From the NCBI GenBank assembly GCA_958426095.1, contig CATZYB010000002.1, forward strand, positions 1 through 38,670: a stretch of DNA of 38,670 nt, given 5' to 3'. How positions within the stretch are numbered: the first letter of the stretch is position 1; every line of letters starts with the position of its first letter. The notes under the pieces were generated by a model. It did not search any database and had not been told where the DNA came from. It worked only from the letters and a program-made list of their open reading frames with translations. This document shows, piece after piece, positions 31,457 to 38,670 of the stretch. The stretch comes from an uncultured Lachnospiraceae bacterium (GTDB taxonomy: Bacteria; Bacillota; Clostridia; Lachnospirales; Lachnospiraceae). The position numbers and the translations under genes were made by a program.

Positions 31457-31762
31457 ATGGAAAAAGGGAAAGAATGTTGTTGTCATAAGACAAAGGAACG
31501 TTCCGAAGAAGAATATAAAAGCCTGATTCATCGTTTGAATCGGATCGAGGGTCAGATCCGCGGCATCAAAGGCATGGTCGAGCGGGATGTGTACTGTACG
31601 GATATTTTAGTTCAGGTGGCGGCGGCAAATGCGGCTCTGAATGGATTTTCCAGAGAATTGCTGGCGAATCATATCCGAACCTGTGTGGCTGAGGATATCC
31701 GGCAGGGAAAGGATGAAACCATTGACGAATTAGTAGCGCTTTTACCGAAACTTATGAAATAA
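31457..31762 (+). CDS. csoR: copper-sensing transcriptional repressor CsoR
   Basis: 101 residues, four-helix DUF156 fold. RLNRIEGQIRGIKGMVERDVYC is the DNA-binding/sensor core. The Cu(I) triad Cys-His-Cys is present as Cys47, His72, Cys76 (the x24 and x3 spacing of CsoR). A Cys-rich N terminus (CCCHK, residues 7-11) is extra. ATG 31457 is chosen because upstream in-frame ATGs at 31436 and 31445 lie at or before the AAAGGA site. Two operators of the expected type overlap its own promoter, so autoregulation is likely. First gene of csoR-copA-copZ. Confidence 0.95.
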   Translation: MEKGKECCCHKTKERSEEEYKSLIHRLNRIEGQIRGIKGMVERDVYCTDILVQVAAANAALNGFSRELLANHIRTCVAEDIRQGKDETIDELVALLPKLMK

Positions 31763-31784
31763 AGCTTTAAAGAGGAGGCATAAT

Positions 31785-34373
31785 ATGGAACAGTATACAG
31801 TTACGGGCATGTCCTGTGCAGCCTGCAGCAGCCGGGTAGAAAAAGCCGTTTCGAAGGTACCGGGAGTTACATCCTGCTCCGTCAGTCTGCTGACCAATTC
31901 CATGGGGGTGGAAGGCAGTGCGTCGGCCGGGGATATTATTGCGGCCGTTGAGAAGGCCGGTTACGGCGCATCGCAAAAGGGAGCCGCAGCGGACCATCCT
32001 CAGGCGGGTTCCGGAGCAGATGCAGAGGATATGTTAAAAGACAGGGAAACGCCGGTCTTAAAAAAGAGATTATGGTCGTCGGTCGGATTTCTCATTGTCC
32101 TGATGTATTTTTCCATGGGACATATGATGTGGGGCTGGCCGGTTCCGGCATTTTTTGAGAATAATCATGTGGCCATGGGATTGGTGCAGCTTCTGCTGAC
32201 AGTCATTGTCATGGTCATTAATCAGAAATTTTTTATCAGCGGATTTAAGAGTTTATTTCATCGGGCGCCGAATATGGATACTCTGGTGGCTCTCGGCTCC
32301 GGTGCGTCCTTTGTCTACAGTACCTATGCGTTGTTTGCCATGACGGATGCTCAGGTGAATGGGGATATGGCCGGAGTGATGACCTACATGCACGAATTTT
32401 ATTTTGAGTCGGCGGCGATGATCCTGACGCTGATCACTGTAGGTAAAATGCTGGAGGCCCGGTCTAAGGGAAAGACGACGGACGCTTTAAAAAGCCTTAT
32501 GAAGATGGCGCCAAAGACGGCGACCGTTTTAAAGGACGGTGCAGAAACAGTGGTGCCGATCGAGCAGGTAAGAAAAGGCGATATGTTTGTTGTACGTCCG
32601 GGAGAAAATATACCGGTCGATGGTATTATTCTTGAGGGAAGCAGTGCTGTCAATGAATCTGCCTTGACCGGAGAAAGCATTCCTGTGGATAAGGCCGAAG
32701 GCGACGCTGTATCTGCGGCTACGGTAAATCAGTCCGGATTTATCCGCTGCGAGGCTACCCGGGTCGGCGAAGACACGACCCTGTCGCAGATCATCAAAAT
32801 GGTCAGCGATGCAGCGGCCACAAAAGCGCCGATCGCCAAAGTGGCAGATAAGGTTTCCGGTATCTTTGTTCCGGCGGTTATTACGATCGCAGTCATTACA
32901 ACGCTTGTATGGCTGCTGGCAGGCCAGACCGTTGGATTTGCGCTGGCCAGAGGAATTTCCGTTTTAGTTATCAGTTGTCCGTGTGCGTTGGGCCTGGCTA
33001 CGCCGGTAGCCATTATGGTCGGCAATGGCATGGGAGCCAAGCATGGAATTCTCTTTAAAACCGCCGTATCTTTGGAAGAGGCTGGTAAGGTCCAGATCGT
33101 TGCACTGGATAAAACCGGGACGATCACCAGCGGCGAACCGAGAGTAACAGATATAATTCCGAACGAGGGCATCCGGGAAGAAGAACTTTTGGGTTTGGCC
33201 TATGCGCTGGAGAAAAAGAGCGAACACCCTTTGGCCCGGGCTATTCTGCAGCAGGCTGAGGAAAGACAGATGACAGCGGCTGAAGTCACAGATTTTCAGG
33301 CGTTGCCGGGAAATGGCCTGAAAGCTTCTCTGAATGGGGACACCCTGGTGGGCGGAAATCTGAAATTTGTCCGCGGACAGATGGTCATTTCCGAAGAAAT
33401 GGAAAAACGGGCGGAGGATCTTGCCGGAGCCGGGAAAACACCATTGTTTTTTGGCCGGAACGGAAAATTTGTCGGTATCATTGCAGTTGCTGATGTAATC
33501 AAAGAAGACAGTCCGCAGGCGGTTCAGGAATTGCAGAATATGGGTATCCGGGTTGTCATGCTGACCGGAGATAATGAACGGACGGCCAGAGCCATCGGCG
33601 CTCAGGCCGGCGTGGATGAAGTTGTTGCCGGAGTATTGCCGGACGGCAAGGAAAGTGTGATCCGGGCTTTGAAGGAAAAGGGAAAAGTTGCCATGGTCGG
33701 CGACGGCATTAATGATGCGCCGGCTTTGACGCGGGCAGATATCGGTATCGCCATCGGCGCCGGAACAGATATCGCCATTGATGCGGCCGATGTGGTTCTT
33801 ATGAAGAGCCGCCTGAGTGATGTGCCGGCCGCCATACGTTTAAGTCGTGCGACATTGAAAAATATCCATGAAAATCTGTTCTGGGCGTTTTTCTATAATG
33901 TTATCGGCATTCCTCTGGCGGCGGGGGTTTGGATTCCGTTGTTTGGTTTGAAGCTGAATCCGATGTTCGGCGCTGCGGCCATGAGTTTGTCCAGTTTCTG
34001 CGTCGTATCCAATGCGCTGCGGCTGAATTTCTTTAAAATGCACAATGCGTCAAAGGATAAGAAAATCCAGAGTGTGGATATATCGGATGTTACGGCATCA
34101 CTGAAGACGGATGCGGAGGCAGAGAATTCCGGGGATTCCGGCAGTGAGCCAACGATGATGAAAACATTGGAGATTGAAGGGATGATGTGCGGCCATTGTG
34201 AAAAGATGGTGAAACGGTGTCTCGAAAAGTTCCCTCAGATTTCGGAAGCTGTTGTCAGCTATGAAGCCGGAACGGCCGTTATTTCCATGAATGAAGATGT
34301 GCCGGAGGACGACATTAAGCAGGCCATCGAAAAAGCAGGCTATGAATACATTGGGACGAAATCCCTTGAATAA
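31785..34373 (+). CDS. copA: copper-exporting P1B-type ATPase with HMA domains at both ends
   Basis: 862 residues. N-terminal HMA domain with GMSCAAC (Cys11, Cys14), eight TM helices, actuator motif TGES, TM metal site CPC (Cys398, Cys400), phosphorylation site DKTGT (Asp442), SEHPLA nucleotide-site His, and hinge GDGINDAP (639-646). These define Cu(I) export. A second HMA domain (GMMCGHC, Cys802 and Cys805) is fused after the last TM through a charged linker, an uncommon position. AGAGGAGG precedes the ATG, 22 bases after csoR, and copZ follows after 51 bases. It pumps Cu(I) out of the cytoplasm under CsoR control. Confidence 0.97.
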   Translation: MEQYTVTGMSCAACSSRVEKAVSKVPGVTSCSVSLLTNSMGVEGSASAGDIIAAVEKAGYGASQKGAAADHPQAGSGADAEDMLKDRETPVLKKRLWSSVGFLIVLMYFSMGHMMWGWPVPAFFENNHVAMGLVQLLLTVIVMVINQKFFISGFKSLFHRAPNMDTLVALGSGASFVYSTYALFAMTDAQVNGDMAGVMTYMHEFYFESAAMILTLITVGKMLEARSKGKTTDALKSLMKMAPKTATVLKDGAETVVPIEQVRKGDMFVVRPGENIPVDGIILEGSSAVNESALTGESIPVDKAEGDAVSAATVNQSGFIRCEATRVGEDTTLSQIIKMVSDAAATKAPIAKVADKVSGIFVPAVITIAVITTLVWLLAGQTVGFALARGISVLVISCPCALGLATPVAIMVGNGMGAKHGILFKTAVSLEEAGKVQIVALDKTGTITSGEPRVTDIIPNEGIREEELLGLAYALEKKSEHPLARAILQQAEERQMTAAEVTDFQALPGNGLKASLNGDTLVGGNLKFVRGQMVISEEMEKRAEDLAGAGKTPLFFGRNGKFVGIIAVADVIKEDSPQAVQELQNMGIRVVMLTGDNERTARAIGAQAGVDEVVAGVLPDGKESVIRALKEKGKVAMVGDGINDAPALTRADIGIAIGAGTDIAIDAADVVLMKSRLSDVPAAIRLSRATLKNIHENLFWAFFYNVIGIPLAAGVWIPLFGLKLNPMFGAAAMSLSSFCVVSNALRLNFFKMHNASKDKKIQSVDISDVTASLKTDAEAENSGDSGSEPTMMKTLEIEGMMCGHCEKMVKRCLEKFPQISEAVVSYEAGTAVISMNEDVPEDDIKQAIEKAGYEYIGTKSLE

Positions 34374-34424
34374 GCTTTAAAATAGTATTATTATAAAAAC
34401 AAATGGTAGAAGGAGAGATTCAAA

Positions 34425-34622
34425 ATGACAAAAGTAATGATTGAGGGTATGGGATGCCAGAAATGTGTTATGCACGTCACAGAAGCGCTGGAAGGTCTGG
34501 GCGTAAAAGATATCAATGTCAGCCTGGAAGACAAATGTGCAACTTTTGACGGCGCTTATGACGAAGCCGCACTGAAAGCAGCCATTGACGAGGCCGGATT
34601 TGATGTGACCGGAATTGAATAA
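34425..34622 (+). CDS. copZ: copper chaperone, stand-alone HMA domain protein
   Basis: 65 residues, a single ferredoxin-like HMA domain with GMGCQKC (Cys11, Cys14) near the N terminus. CopZ-type chaperones bind Cu(I) and deliver it to CopA or CsoR. An AAGGAGAG site lies upstream and no terminator separates it from copA, so it belongs to the CsoR-controlled unit. The metal loop has Gln-Lys between the cysteines. A hairpin terminator follows at 34647. Confidence 0.92.
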   Translation: MTKVMIEGMGCQKCVMHVTEALEGLGVKDINVSLEDKCATFDGAYDEAALKAAIDEAGFDVTGIE

Positions 34623-34646
34623 AAACGATTAAAATTTTTTGAGATG

Positions 34647-34697
34647 AAGCCTCCGGGGAAATGGACTAAAAGTCACTGCCCGGGGGCTTTCCTTCTC
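34647..34697 (+). terminator. terminator after copZ
   Basis: AAGCCTCCGGG (34647-34657) pairs with CCCGGGGGCTT (34679-34689) with one G-U pair, and an inner GACT/AGTC stem. The tract after it (TCCTTCTC) is poor in T, so efficiency is uncertain. Confidence 0.75.
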
Positions 34698-34715
34698 TGG
34701 AAGAATGTAACTATG

Positions 34716-34744
34716 TTGACAAATATAGGCATAAAAAATATAAT
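34716..34744 (+). promoter_or_regulatory. consensus promoter of the glycosyltransferase-yfhO operon
   Basis: TTGACA (34716-34721), 17-base spacer, TATAAT (34739-34744): a perfect match at both hexamers, so the operon should be well expressed. Confidence 0.93.
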
Positions 34745-34771
34745 TAATTATAAAAAATCGGAGGTGATCGT

Positions 34772-35713
34772 GTGGAACTGTTATCGATAGTCGTGCCGTG
34801 TTATAACGAAGAGGAAGCTGTTCCAATTTTTTATAGAGAGACCTTAAAAGCGGTGGAATCCTTGAAGGACGAACTGGAAATAGAGTTTTGTTTCGTTGAT
34901 GATGGCAGCAGAGACGGAACATTGAAAAGTATAAAAAAATTATGTGATATGGACGAGCGTGTTCATTTTGTTTCGTTTTCAAGAAATTTCGGAAAAGAAG
35001 CCGGACTGTACGCCGGCCTGCAGGCTGCGAAGGGAGATTATGTGGCTACGATGGATGTAGATCTGCAGGATCCTCCAAGAATGCTTCCGGAGATGTATAA
35101 AATCATTAAGGATTCTGTGGGCGAGGAAGACTACGATTGTGTGGCAACGCGCCGGGTGACACGAAAAGGGGAACCGCCGATCAGGTCTTTTTTTGCGCGT
35201 ATGTTTTATAGATTGATCAACAAAATGTCCGATACGGAAATTGTCGATGGGGCCCGTGATTATCGTTTCATGAGCCGAAAAATGGTTGACGCCATTTTGC
35301 AGGACCAGGAATATAACCGTTTTACGAAAGGTATCTACAGTTGGGTAGGATTTCGGACGAAATGGCTGGAATTTGAGAATGTGGAGCGGAGTGTCGGCGA
35401 GACAAAATGGTCGTTTTGGAAATTATTTTTATATTCGATCGACGGCATATTGGCTTATTCAACCATGCCCCTTTCCATTGCGTCTGTTCTGGGAATCGGC
35501 CTCTGCGGCGTTTCGTTTGTCGGAATGCTGGTGGTCATCATTCGGGCTTTGATCTTTGGAGATCCCGTGGCCGGATGGCCGTCCCTGGTGACGATTATTG
35601 TATTCCTGGGAGGTATTCAGTTGTTGTGTCTGGGAATTATCGGCCTGTATATTGCAAAGACTTATTTAGAGACAAAAAGAAGACCGATTTATATTGTTCG
35701 TGAACGGAGATAG
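34772..35713 (+). CDS. polyprenyl-phosphate glycosyltransferase (CsbB/GtrB-like, GT2)
   Basis: 313 residues. GT-A domain with VVPCYNEEEAVP, FVDDGSRDGT, FSRNFGKEAG and DVDLQDPP (DxD 95-97), then two C-terminal TM helices (about 230-255 and 265-300). This is the layout of DPM1/GtrB/CsbB enzymes that load a sugar onto undecaprenyl phosphate. GTG start, with GGAGG 7 bases upstream. It is followed 3 bases later by a YfhO-family gene; in Bacillus, CsbB and YfhO form a GlcNAc modification pathway for lipoteichoic acid, so a matching role is inferred here. The sugar cannot be read from sequence. Confidence 0.93.
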   Translation: MELLSIVVPCYNEEEAVPIFYRETLKAVESLKDELEIEFCFVDDGSRDGTLKSIKKLCDMDERVHFVSFSRNFGKEAGLYAGLQAAKGDYVATMDVDLQDPPRMLPEMYKIIKDSVGEEDYDCVATRRVTRKGEPPIRSFFARMFYRLINKMSDTEIVDGARDYRFMSRKMVDAILQDQEYNRFTKGIYSWVGFRTKWLEFENVERSVGETKWSFWKLFLYSIDGILAYSTMPLSIASVLGIGLCGVSFVGMLVVIIRALIFGDPVAGWPSLVTIIVFLGGIQLLCLGIIGLYIAKTYLETKRRPIYIVRERR

Positions 35714-35716
35714 AGC

Positions 35717-38317
35717 ATGAGGACTAAAAATAGTAAAAGATACATTCTATGGGGGCTTGCTGCGGCTGTATTATCCATGCTGGCGGTGGTCGTTTGTTTT
35801 TGGAAGCTGGGGGTGTACCCTTTCGGCGAATATTCGGTACTGACCAATGATTGTTATATTCAATATGTGGATTTTTTCAGGTATTTAAAAGAGGTTATGG
35901 CGGGCAATGCCCATATTGGCTATTCTTTTTCCAAGTCCCTCGGGGGTTCTCTGGTGGCGCTGTTTGGTTATTATCTTTCTTCGCCCTTTAATCTGCTGTT
36001 GTTTTTTCTTGAAGAAAGTCAGCTTGAAGCTTTTATATGGATCACAACGATTTTGAAGGTCGGTCTGTGCGGTTTTACTTTTTCTTTATTTATCAGCCGC
36101 CGACTGGAAAAATTAAAGCCGGTCTTTGTGGTCATCGTATCTCTGGCTTACGCATTTACCCAGTATAATGTTGGACAGTTAAGTAATATATCCTGGCTGG
36201 ACGGCGTTTATATGCTGCCGATCATCCTTTGGGGCATCTGGCGGTATGTGTCTGAGAAAAAGAAGGGGATGCTTTATGTAAGTATTGCTCTTTCTATTAT
36301 CTTTAACTGGTATACCGGGTACATGAACTGTCTTTTTGCGGTGATTTATTTTCTGTATGAGCAGATTCGGTGGAATTTTGAACATCAGCAATTGACATTA
36401 AAAAAGACGGCCGGACAGTTTTTGCGTTTCTGCGGTATAGAGCTTCTCGGCGTCATGCTGAGCTGCGCCTTTTTTATCCCGGTAGTCTTCGGACAGAGCA
36501 GCGGTCGGAGTATACTGGATGAAGGTATTTTTTCCTGCGAGACTAACGGAAGTCTGTTGAATATTTATCGGGGATTTATGATCGGGACTCCAAATATGGG
36601 GATGACCGTACATGACTCAACCATTACGTTATTCTGCGGGGTATTTCTGCTCATCTGCGCCGGTTATTATTTCTTTTCAAAAAATATAAAGACATTTGAT
36701 AAAGCGTGTACGGCCATAATGGTCTCTGTAATGGTTCTGTCGGAGTTTTTTAAGCCGCTGGAAAATATATGGTGCGGTTTTAAATTCCCGGCAGCGTTTA
36801 AATTCCGTTTTGCCTATATTGTTATCTTTACGATTATTTTTACGGCGGCTCAGGCGCTGGAACAGCTGGACAAGATGGATGGTCGGCTTTTTGCCAAAAT
36901 GGCCGGAGCAAATATTGCTGTATTTTTGATTTTTGATGTCATTCAGCCTTTTGATACTATCGTTTTGTGGATCCAGATTGGTCTGCTTTTATTTTACGGC
37001 GCGGCCGTATATATTTATTTGTTCAAGGAAAAATACAGAGGCGTGTGTCTTGTTCTGATCATGCTGGCCTTTTATTCGGAAATATTGGCGAACAGTTATT
37101 GGGTGACCAGCGAGGTTTATCGGAAACCGGCCGGTGAATATGCGGCCTATTCCAGTGAGCAGGAAGCTCTTGTCTCAAGTATACAGACCTATGATGAATC
37201 TGCATTTTATCGCATGGAGCAGAATGAAAACCGGGACAGAAAAACTTATGATAATTCATTTTTTGCCAATGAAAGTCTGGCCTATGGCTATTCGGGCATT
37301 CAACAGTATTCATCATCCTATGATAAAAAAACAGCAGATTTTATTTTAGCTATGGGATACTGCAAGGGCGTTTTTCCGTCGTTTTACCACGAACCAATAC
37401 TGACTTCGGACAGTTTGCTTGGCGTTCGTTATCTGATGTCTTCAAAGGCCTATTTTGGACTGGAGCATGTTGAAGAGATTCCGGAGAGAAATGGAAAGTC
37501 AGTTTATTATAATCCTTATGCTTTGAATCTTGGTTTTAGCGTCAGTGACAATGTTTTGGATTCCATACCGGTGGGAAGCCAGTTTGATGTAAACAGTATT
37601 GGTCAGGATAACCCGTTTGAGTTTCAAAATAGGGTTTACAGTGCGATCCTGGGAGAGGATATTGCACTTTATGAGCCGGTGAAAGCGGATTGCGTATATG
37701 ATGAAGTGAGTAAGAAAATCATTTACAGCATTCCGAAGCTGGACGGAAATGATATGGTTTATGGCTATACCCGTTCAACAATGGATGCGATCCCGATGGA
37801 CATCAATGGTGAATTCTCCTGTTATTATCGGAGTGATTGGGCAAATATGGGAATTTATCAGGCCGGCATGCTGTCCCAGGAAAATCAGGTATGTTTTAAT
37901 GTCCGGGATTTTGAAGTTGACGCAGAGCAGCTCGACGGCCAAATGCAAAGTGTATTTTATAAGCTGAATATGGATGTTTTTGAACAGGTCATTGAAAGAC
38001 TGCGGAACGGGGCTTTTGAACCGGAAGTGTTTGAGGACGGTCATGTCAGTGGTAATTATTATGCGGAAGAGGATGGCTGGCTGATGCTGACCATTCCAAA
38101 TGAGGAAAATTGGACGGTGACTGTGAACGGTGCGGAGGTTCAGGCGGAAGACGGCGTGAATCTGTTTATGACGATTCCTGTGCAGGCTGGTGAGGATCGG
38201 GTTGAACTTAGATATCATGTTAAAGGCATATCTGCAGGAATTGCCGTATCCATTGCATCGGTTATTATTTTCTCTGCCCTTTCTGTGGCTGATCACAGAA
38301 AAAGAAAGATTATTTAG
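35717..38317 (+). CDS. YfhO-family membrane protein (putative GT-C glycosyltransferase)
   Basis: 866 residues. About a dozen TM helices in the first 460 residues, a large extracytoplasmic domain (about 460-840), and a last TM near the C terminus. The N-terminal loop after TM1 (YSVLTNDCYIQYVDFFRYLKE) with its acidic residue, and SFSKSLGGSLVALFGYYLSSP, match YfhO. Family members are thought to take a sugar from undecaprenyl phosphate outside the membrane and add it to a wall polymer. The gene is paired with the CsbB/GtrB-like transferase; GGAG lies 7 bases before ATG 35717. The acceptor could be a glycerol-phosphate polymer, given the transferase at 23773, but this is inference. Confidence 0.9.
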   Translation: MRTKNSKRYILWGLAAAVLSMLAVVVCFWKLGVYPFGEYSVLTNDCYIQYVDFFRYLKEVMAGNAHIGYSFSKSLGGSLVALFGYYLSSPFNLLLFFLEESQLEAFIWITTILKVGLCGFTFSLFISRRLEKLKPVFVVIVSLAYAFTQYNVGQLSNISWLDGVYMLPIILWGIWRYVSEKKKGMLYVSIALSIIFNWYTGYMNCLFAVIYFLYEQIRWNFEHQQLTLKKTAGQFLRFCGIELLGVMLSCAFFIPVVFGQSSGRSILDEGIFSCETNGSLLNIYRGFMIGTPNMGMTVHDSTITLFCGVFLLICAGYYFFSKNIKTFDKACTAIMVSVMVLSEFFKPLENIWCGFKFPAAFKFRFAYIVIFTIIFTAAQALEQLDKMDGRLFAKMAGANIAVFLIFDVIQPFDTIVLWIQIGLLLFYGAAVYIYLFKEKYRGVCLVLIMLAFYSEILANSYWVTSEVYRKPAGEYAAYSSEQEALVSSIQTYDESAFYRMEQNENRDRKTYDNSFFANESLAYGYSGIQQYSSSYDKKTADFILAMGYCKGVFPSFYHEPILTSDSLLGVRYLMSSKAYFGLEHVEEIPERNGKSVYYNPYALNLGFSVSDNVLDSIPVGSQFDVNSIGQDNPFEFQNRVYSAILGEDIALYEPVKADCVYDEVSKKIIYSIPKLDGNDMVYGYTRSTMDAIPMDINGEFSCYYRSDWANMGIYQAGMLSQENQVCFNVRDFEVDAEQLDGQMQSVFYKLNMDVFEQVIERLRNGAFEPEVFEDGHVSGNYYAEEDGWLMLTIPNEENWTVTVNGAEVQAEDGVNLFMTIPVQAGEDRVELRYHVKGISAGIAVSIASVIIFSALSVADHRKRKII

Positions 38318-38339
38318 TGGTAATTTTTACGAAATCAGT

Positions 38340-38380
38340 TATAATAAAAGGGTGAATGAAGAAAAAAGGACGAAAGGGGA
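38340..38380 (+). promoter_or_regulatory. possible mreB -10 element and ribosome binding site
   Basis: TATAAT at 38340-38345 lies about 40 bases before mreB, without a clear -35 at the right spacing. AGGGGA (38375-38380) is 5 bases before ATG 38386. Confidence 0.4.
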
Positions 38381-38385
38381 CACAT

Positions 38386-38670
38386 ATGTTAGCGTCTGAT
38401 ATTGGAATTGATTTGGGAACAGATAGTGTTCTTGTTTATATAAGAGGCACAGGCATTGTGCTTCATGAGCCTTCCGTAGTGGCTTATGACAGAGATACAA
38501 ATGAAATCAAAAGTATTGGCGAAGAGGCGCGGGAGATGATCGGACGGACCCCGGGTAATATTGCCGCTGTGCGTCCGCTTCGTCAGGGCGTGATTTCAGA
38601 TTATACGATTACGGAAAAAATGCTTAAATATTTTATTCATAAAGCAGTTGGACGAAAGACTTTCTGGCGG
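38386..38670 (+). CDS. mreB: rod shape-determining protein MreB, N-terminal fragment (runs off the window)
   Basis: 95 codons without a stop to the window end. Actin-fold phosphate-1 loop DIGIDLGTDSVLVYIRG, then LHEPSVVAYDRDT, IGEEAREMIGRTPGNIAAVRPLRQGVISDY, all typical of MreB/Mbl; these sequences cannot tell the two paralogues apart. MreB filaments guide cell-wall synthesis along the cell side. The nucleotide loop has Asp-Ser where many MreBs have Ala/Asn-Thr after LGT. A good AGGGGA site precedes the ATG. In many clostridia an mreB copy follows spoIIID; here the upstream neighbour is yfhO. Confidence 0.93.
   Translation, partial: MLASDIGIDLGTDSVLVYIRGTGIVLHEPSVVAYDRDTNEIKSIGEEAREMIGRTPGNIAAVRPLRQGVISDYTITEKMLKYFIHKAVGRKTFWR

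Overview
The window reads as a chromosomal segment of a low-to-mid GC, anaerobic, spore-forming Firmicute, most likely a Lachnospiraceae-type clostridium. Pointers are the spoIID-spoIIQ engulfment pair, strong AGGAGG-type ribosome binding sites with occasional GTG/TTG starts, TTGACA/TATAAT promoters, acetate kinase fermentation, a CsoR copper operon, and GlmM/PfkA sequences of clostridial type. It is gene-dense; only mntP, the class B sortase, the hemolysin III gene and a zinc-PLC-fold gene lie on the minus strand. I see no rRNA, tRNA, CRISPR array, prophage or insertion sequence, and no gap longer than 300 bases between genes.

Layout. 1-7101: end of an ABC exporter (ATPase fragment plus a giant FtsX-type permease with a long coiled coil), then a cysteine hydrolase of the nicotinamidase family, an aldo/keto reductase, a DMT transporter with two very similar halves, and a tRNA-dihydrouridine synthase. 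7187-8761 (minus): mntP behind a manganese (yybP-ykoY) riboswitch with a mutually exclusive terminator, and a class B sortase with a TTG start. 8861-11773: ackA, then spoIID and a spoIIQ-like M23 gene, both apparently missing family catalytic residues. 11774-12055: 282-base gap with a folded RNA-like element, a terminator and a clear promoter. 12056-14651: GIY-YIG protein, cardiolipin synthase, thiD. 14740-15405 (minus): hemolysin III/TrhA. 15612-18403: glmM, a SmtB-type zinc-sensor repressor, trpS. 18507-21542: cobU-cobS-cobC-cobT, the nucleotide-loop part of cobalamin synthesis. 21629-22603: pfkA. 22681-23619 (minus): zinc-dependent phospholipase C-fold protein. 23773-30171: a phosphoglycerol transferase (LTA synthase/OpgB type) with an extra C-terminal domain, rarA, a histidine phosphatase, a phosphodiesterase-type phosphatase and an Atg22-like MFS transporter. 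30294-31313: family 2 glycosyltransferase. 31457-34622: csoR-copA-copZ with two CsoR-type operators. 34772-38317: CsbB/GtrB-like glycosyltransferase and YfhO-family protein, a likely cell-envelope glycosylation pair. 38386-end: start of mreB.

Themes. Envelope biology recurs: sortase, cardiolipin synthase, glmM, phosphoglycerol transferase, CsbB/YfhO pair, mreB. Metal homeostasis recurs too: the Mn riboswitch with mntP, the zinc-sensor ArsR protein, and copper csoR-copA-copZ. The most unusual regulatory signal is a 22-base block, with an extended -10 fused to the palindrome ACTGTGAACAGT, that is identical upstream of glmM and pfkA and is followed by a second, degenerate copy at pfkA. It suggests a shared operator linking hexosamine and glycolytic flux. 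A related palindrome (ACTGTTTGAACAGT) lies upstream of cobU. No clearly novel multi-gene defence or mobile system is visible.
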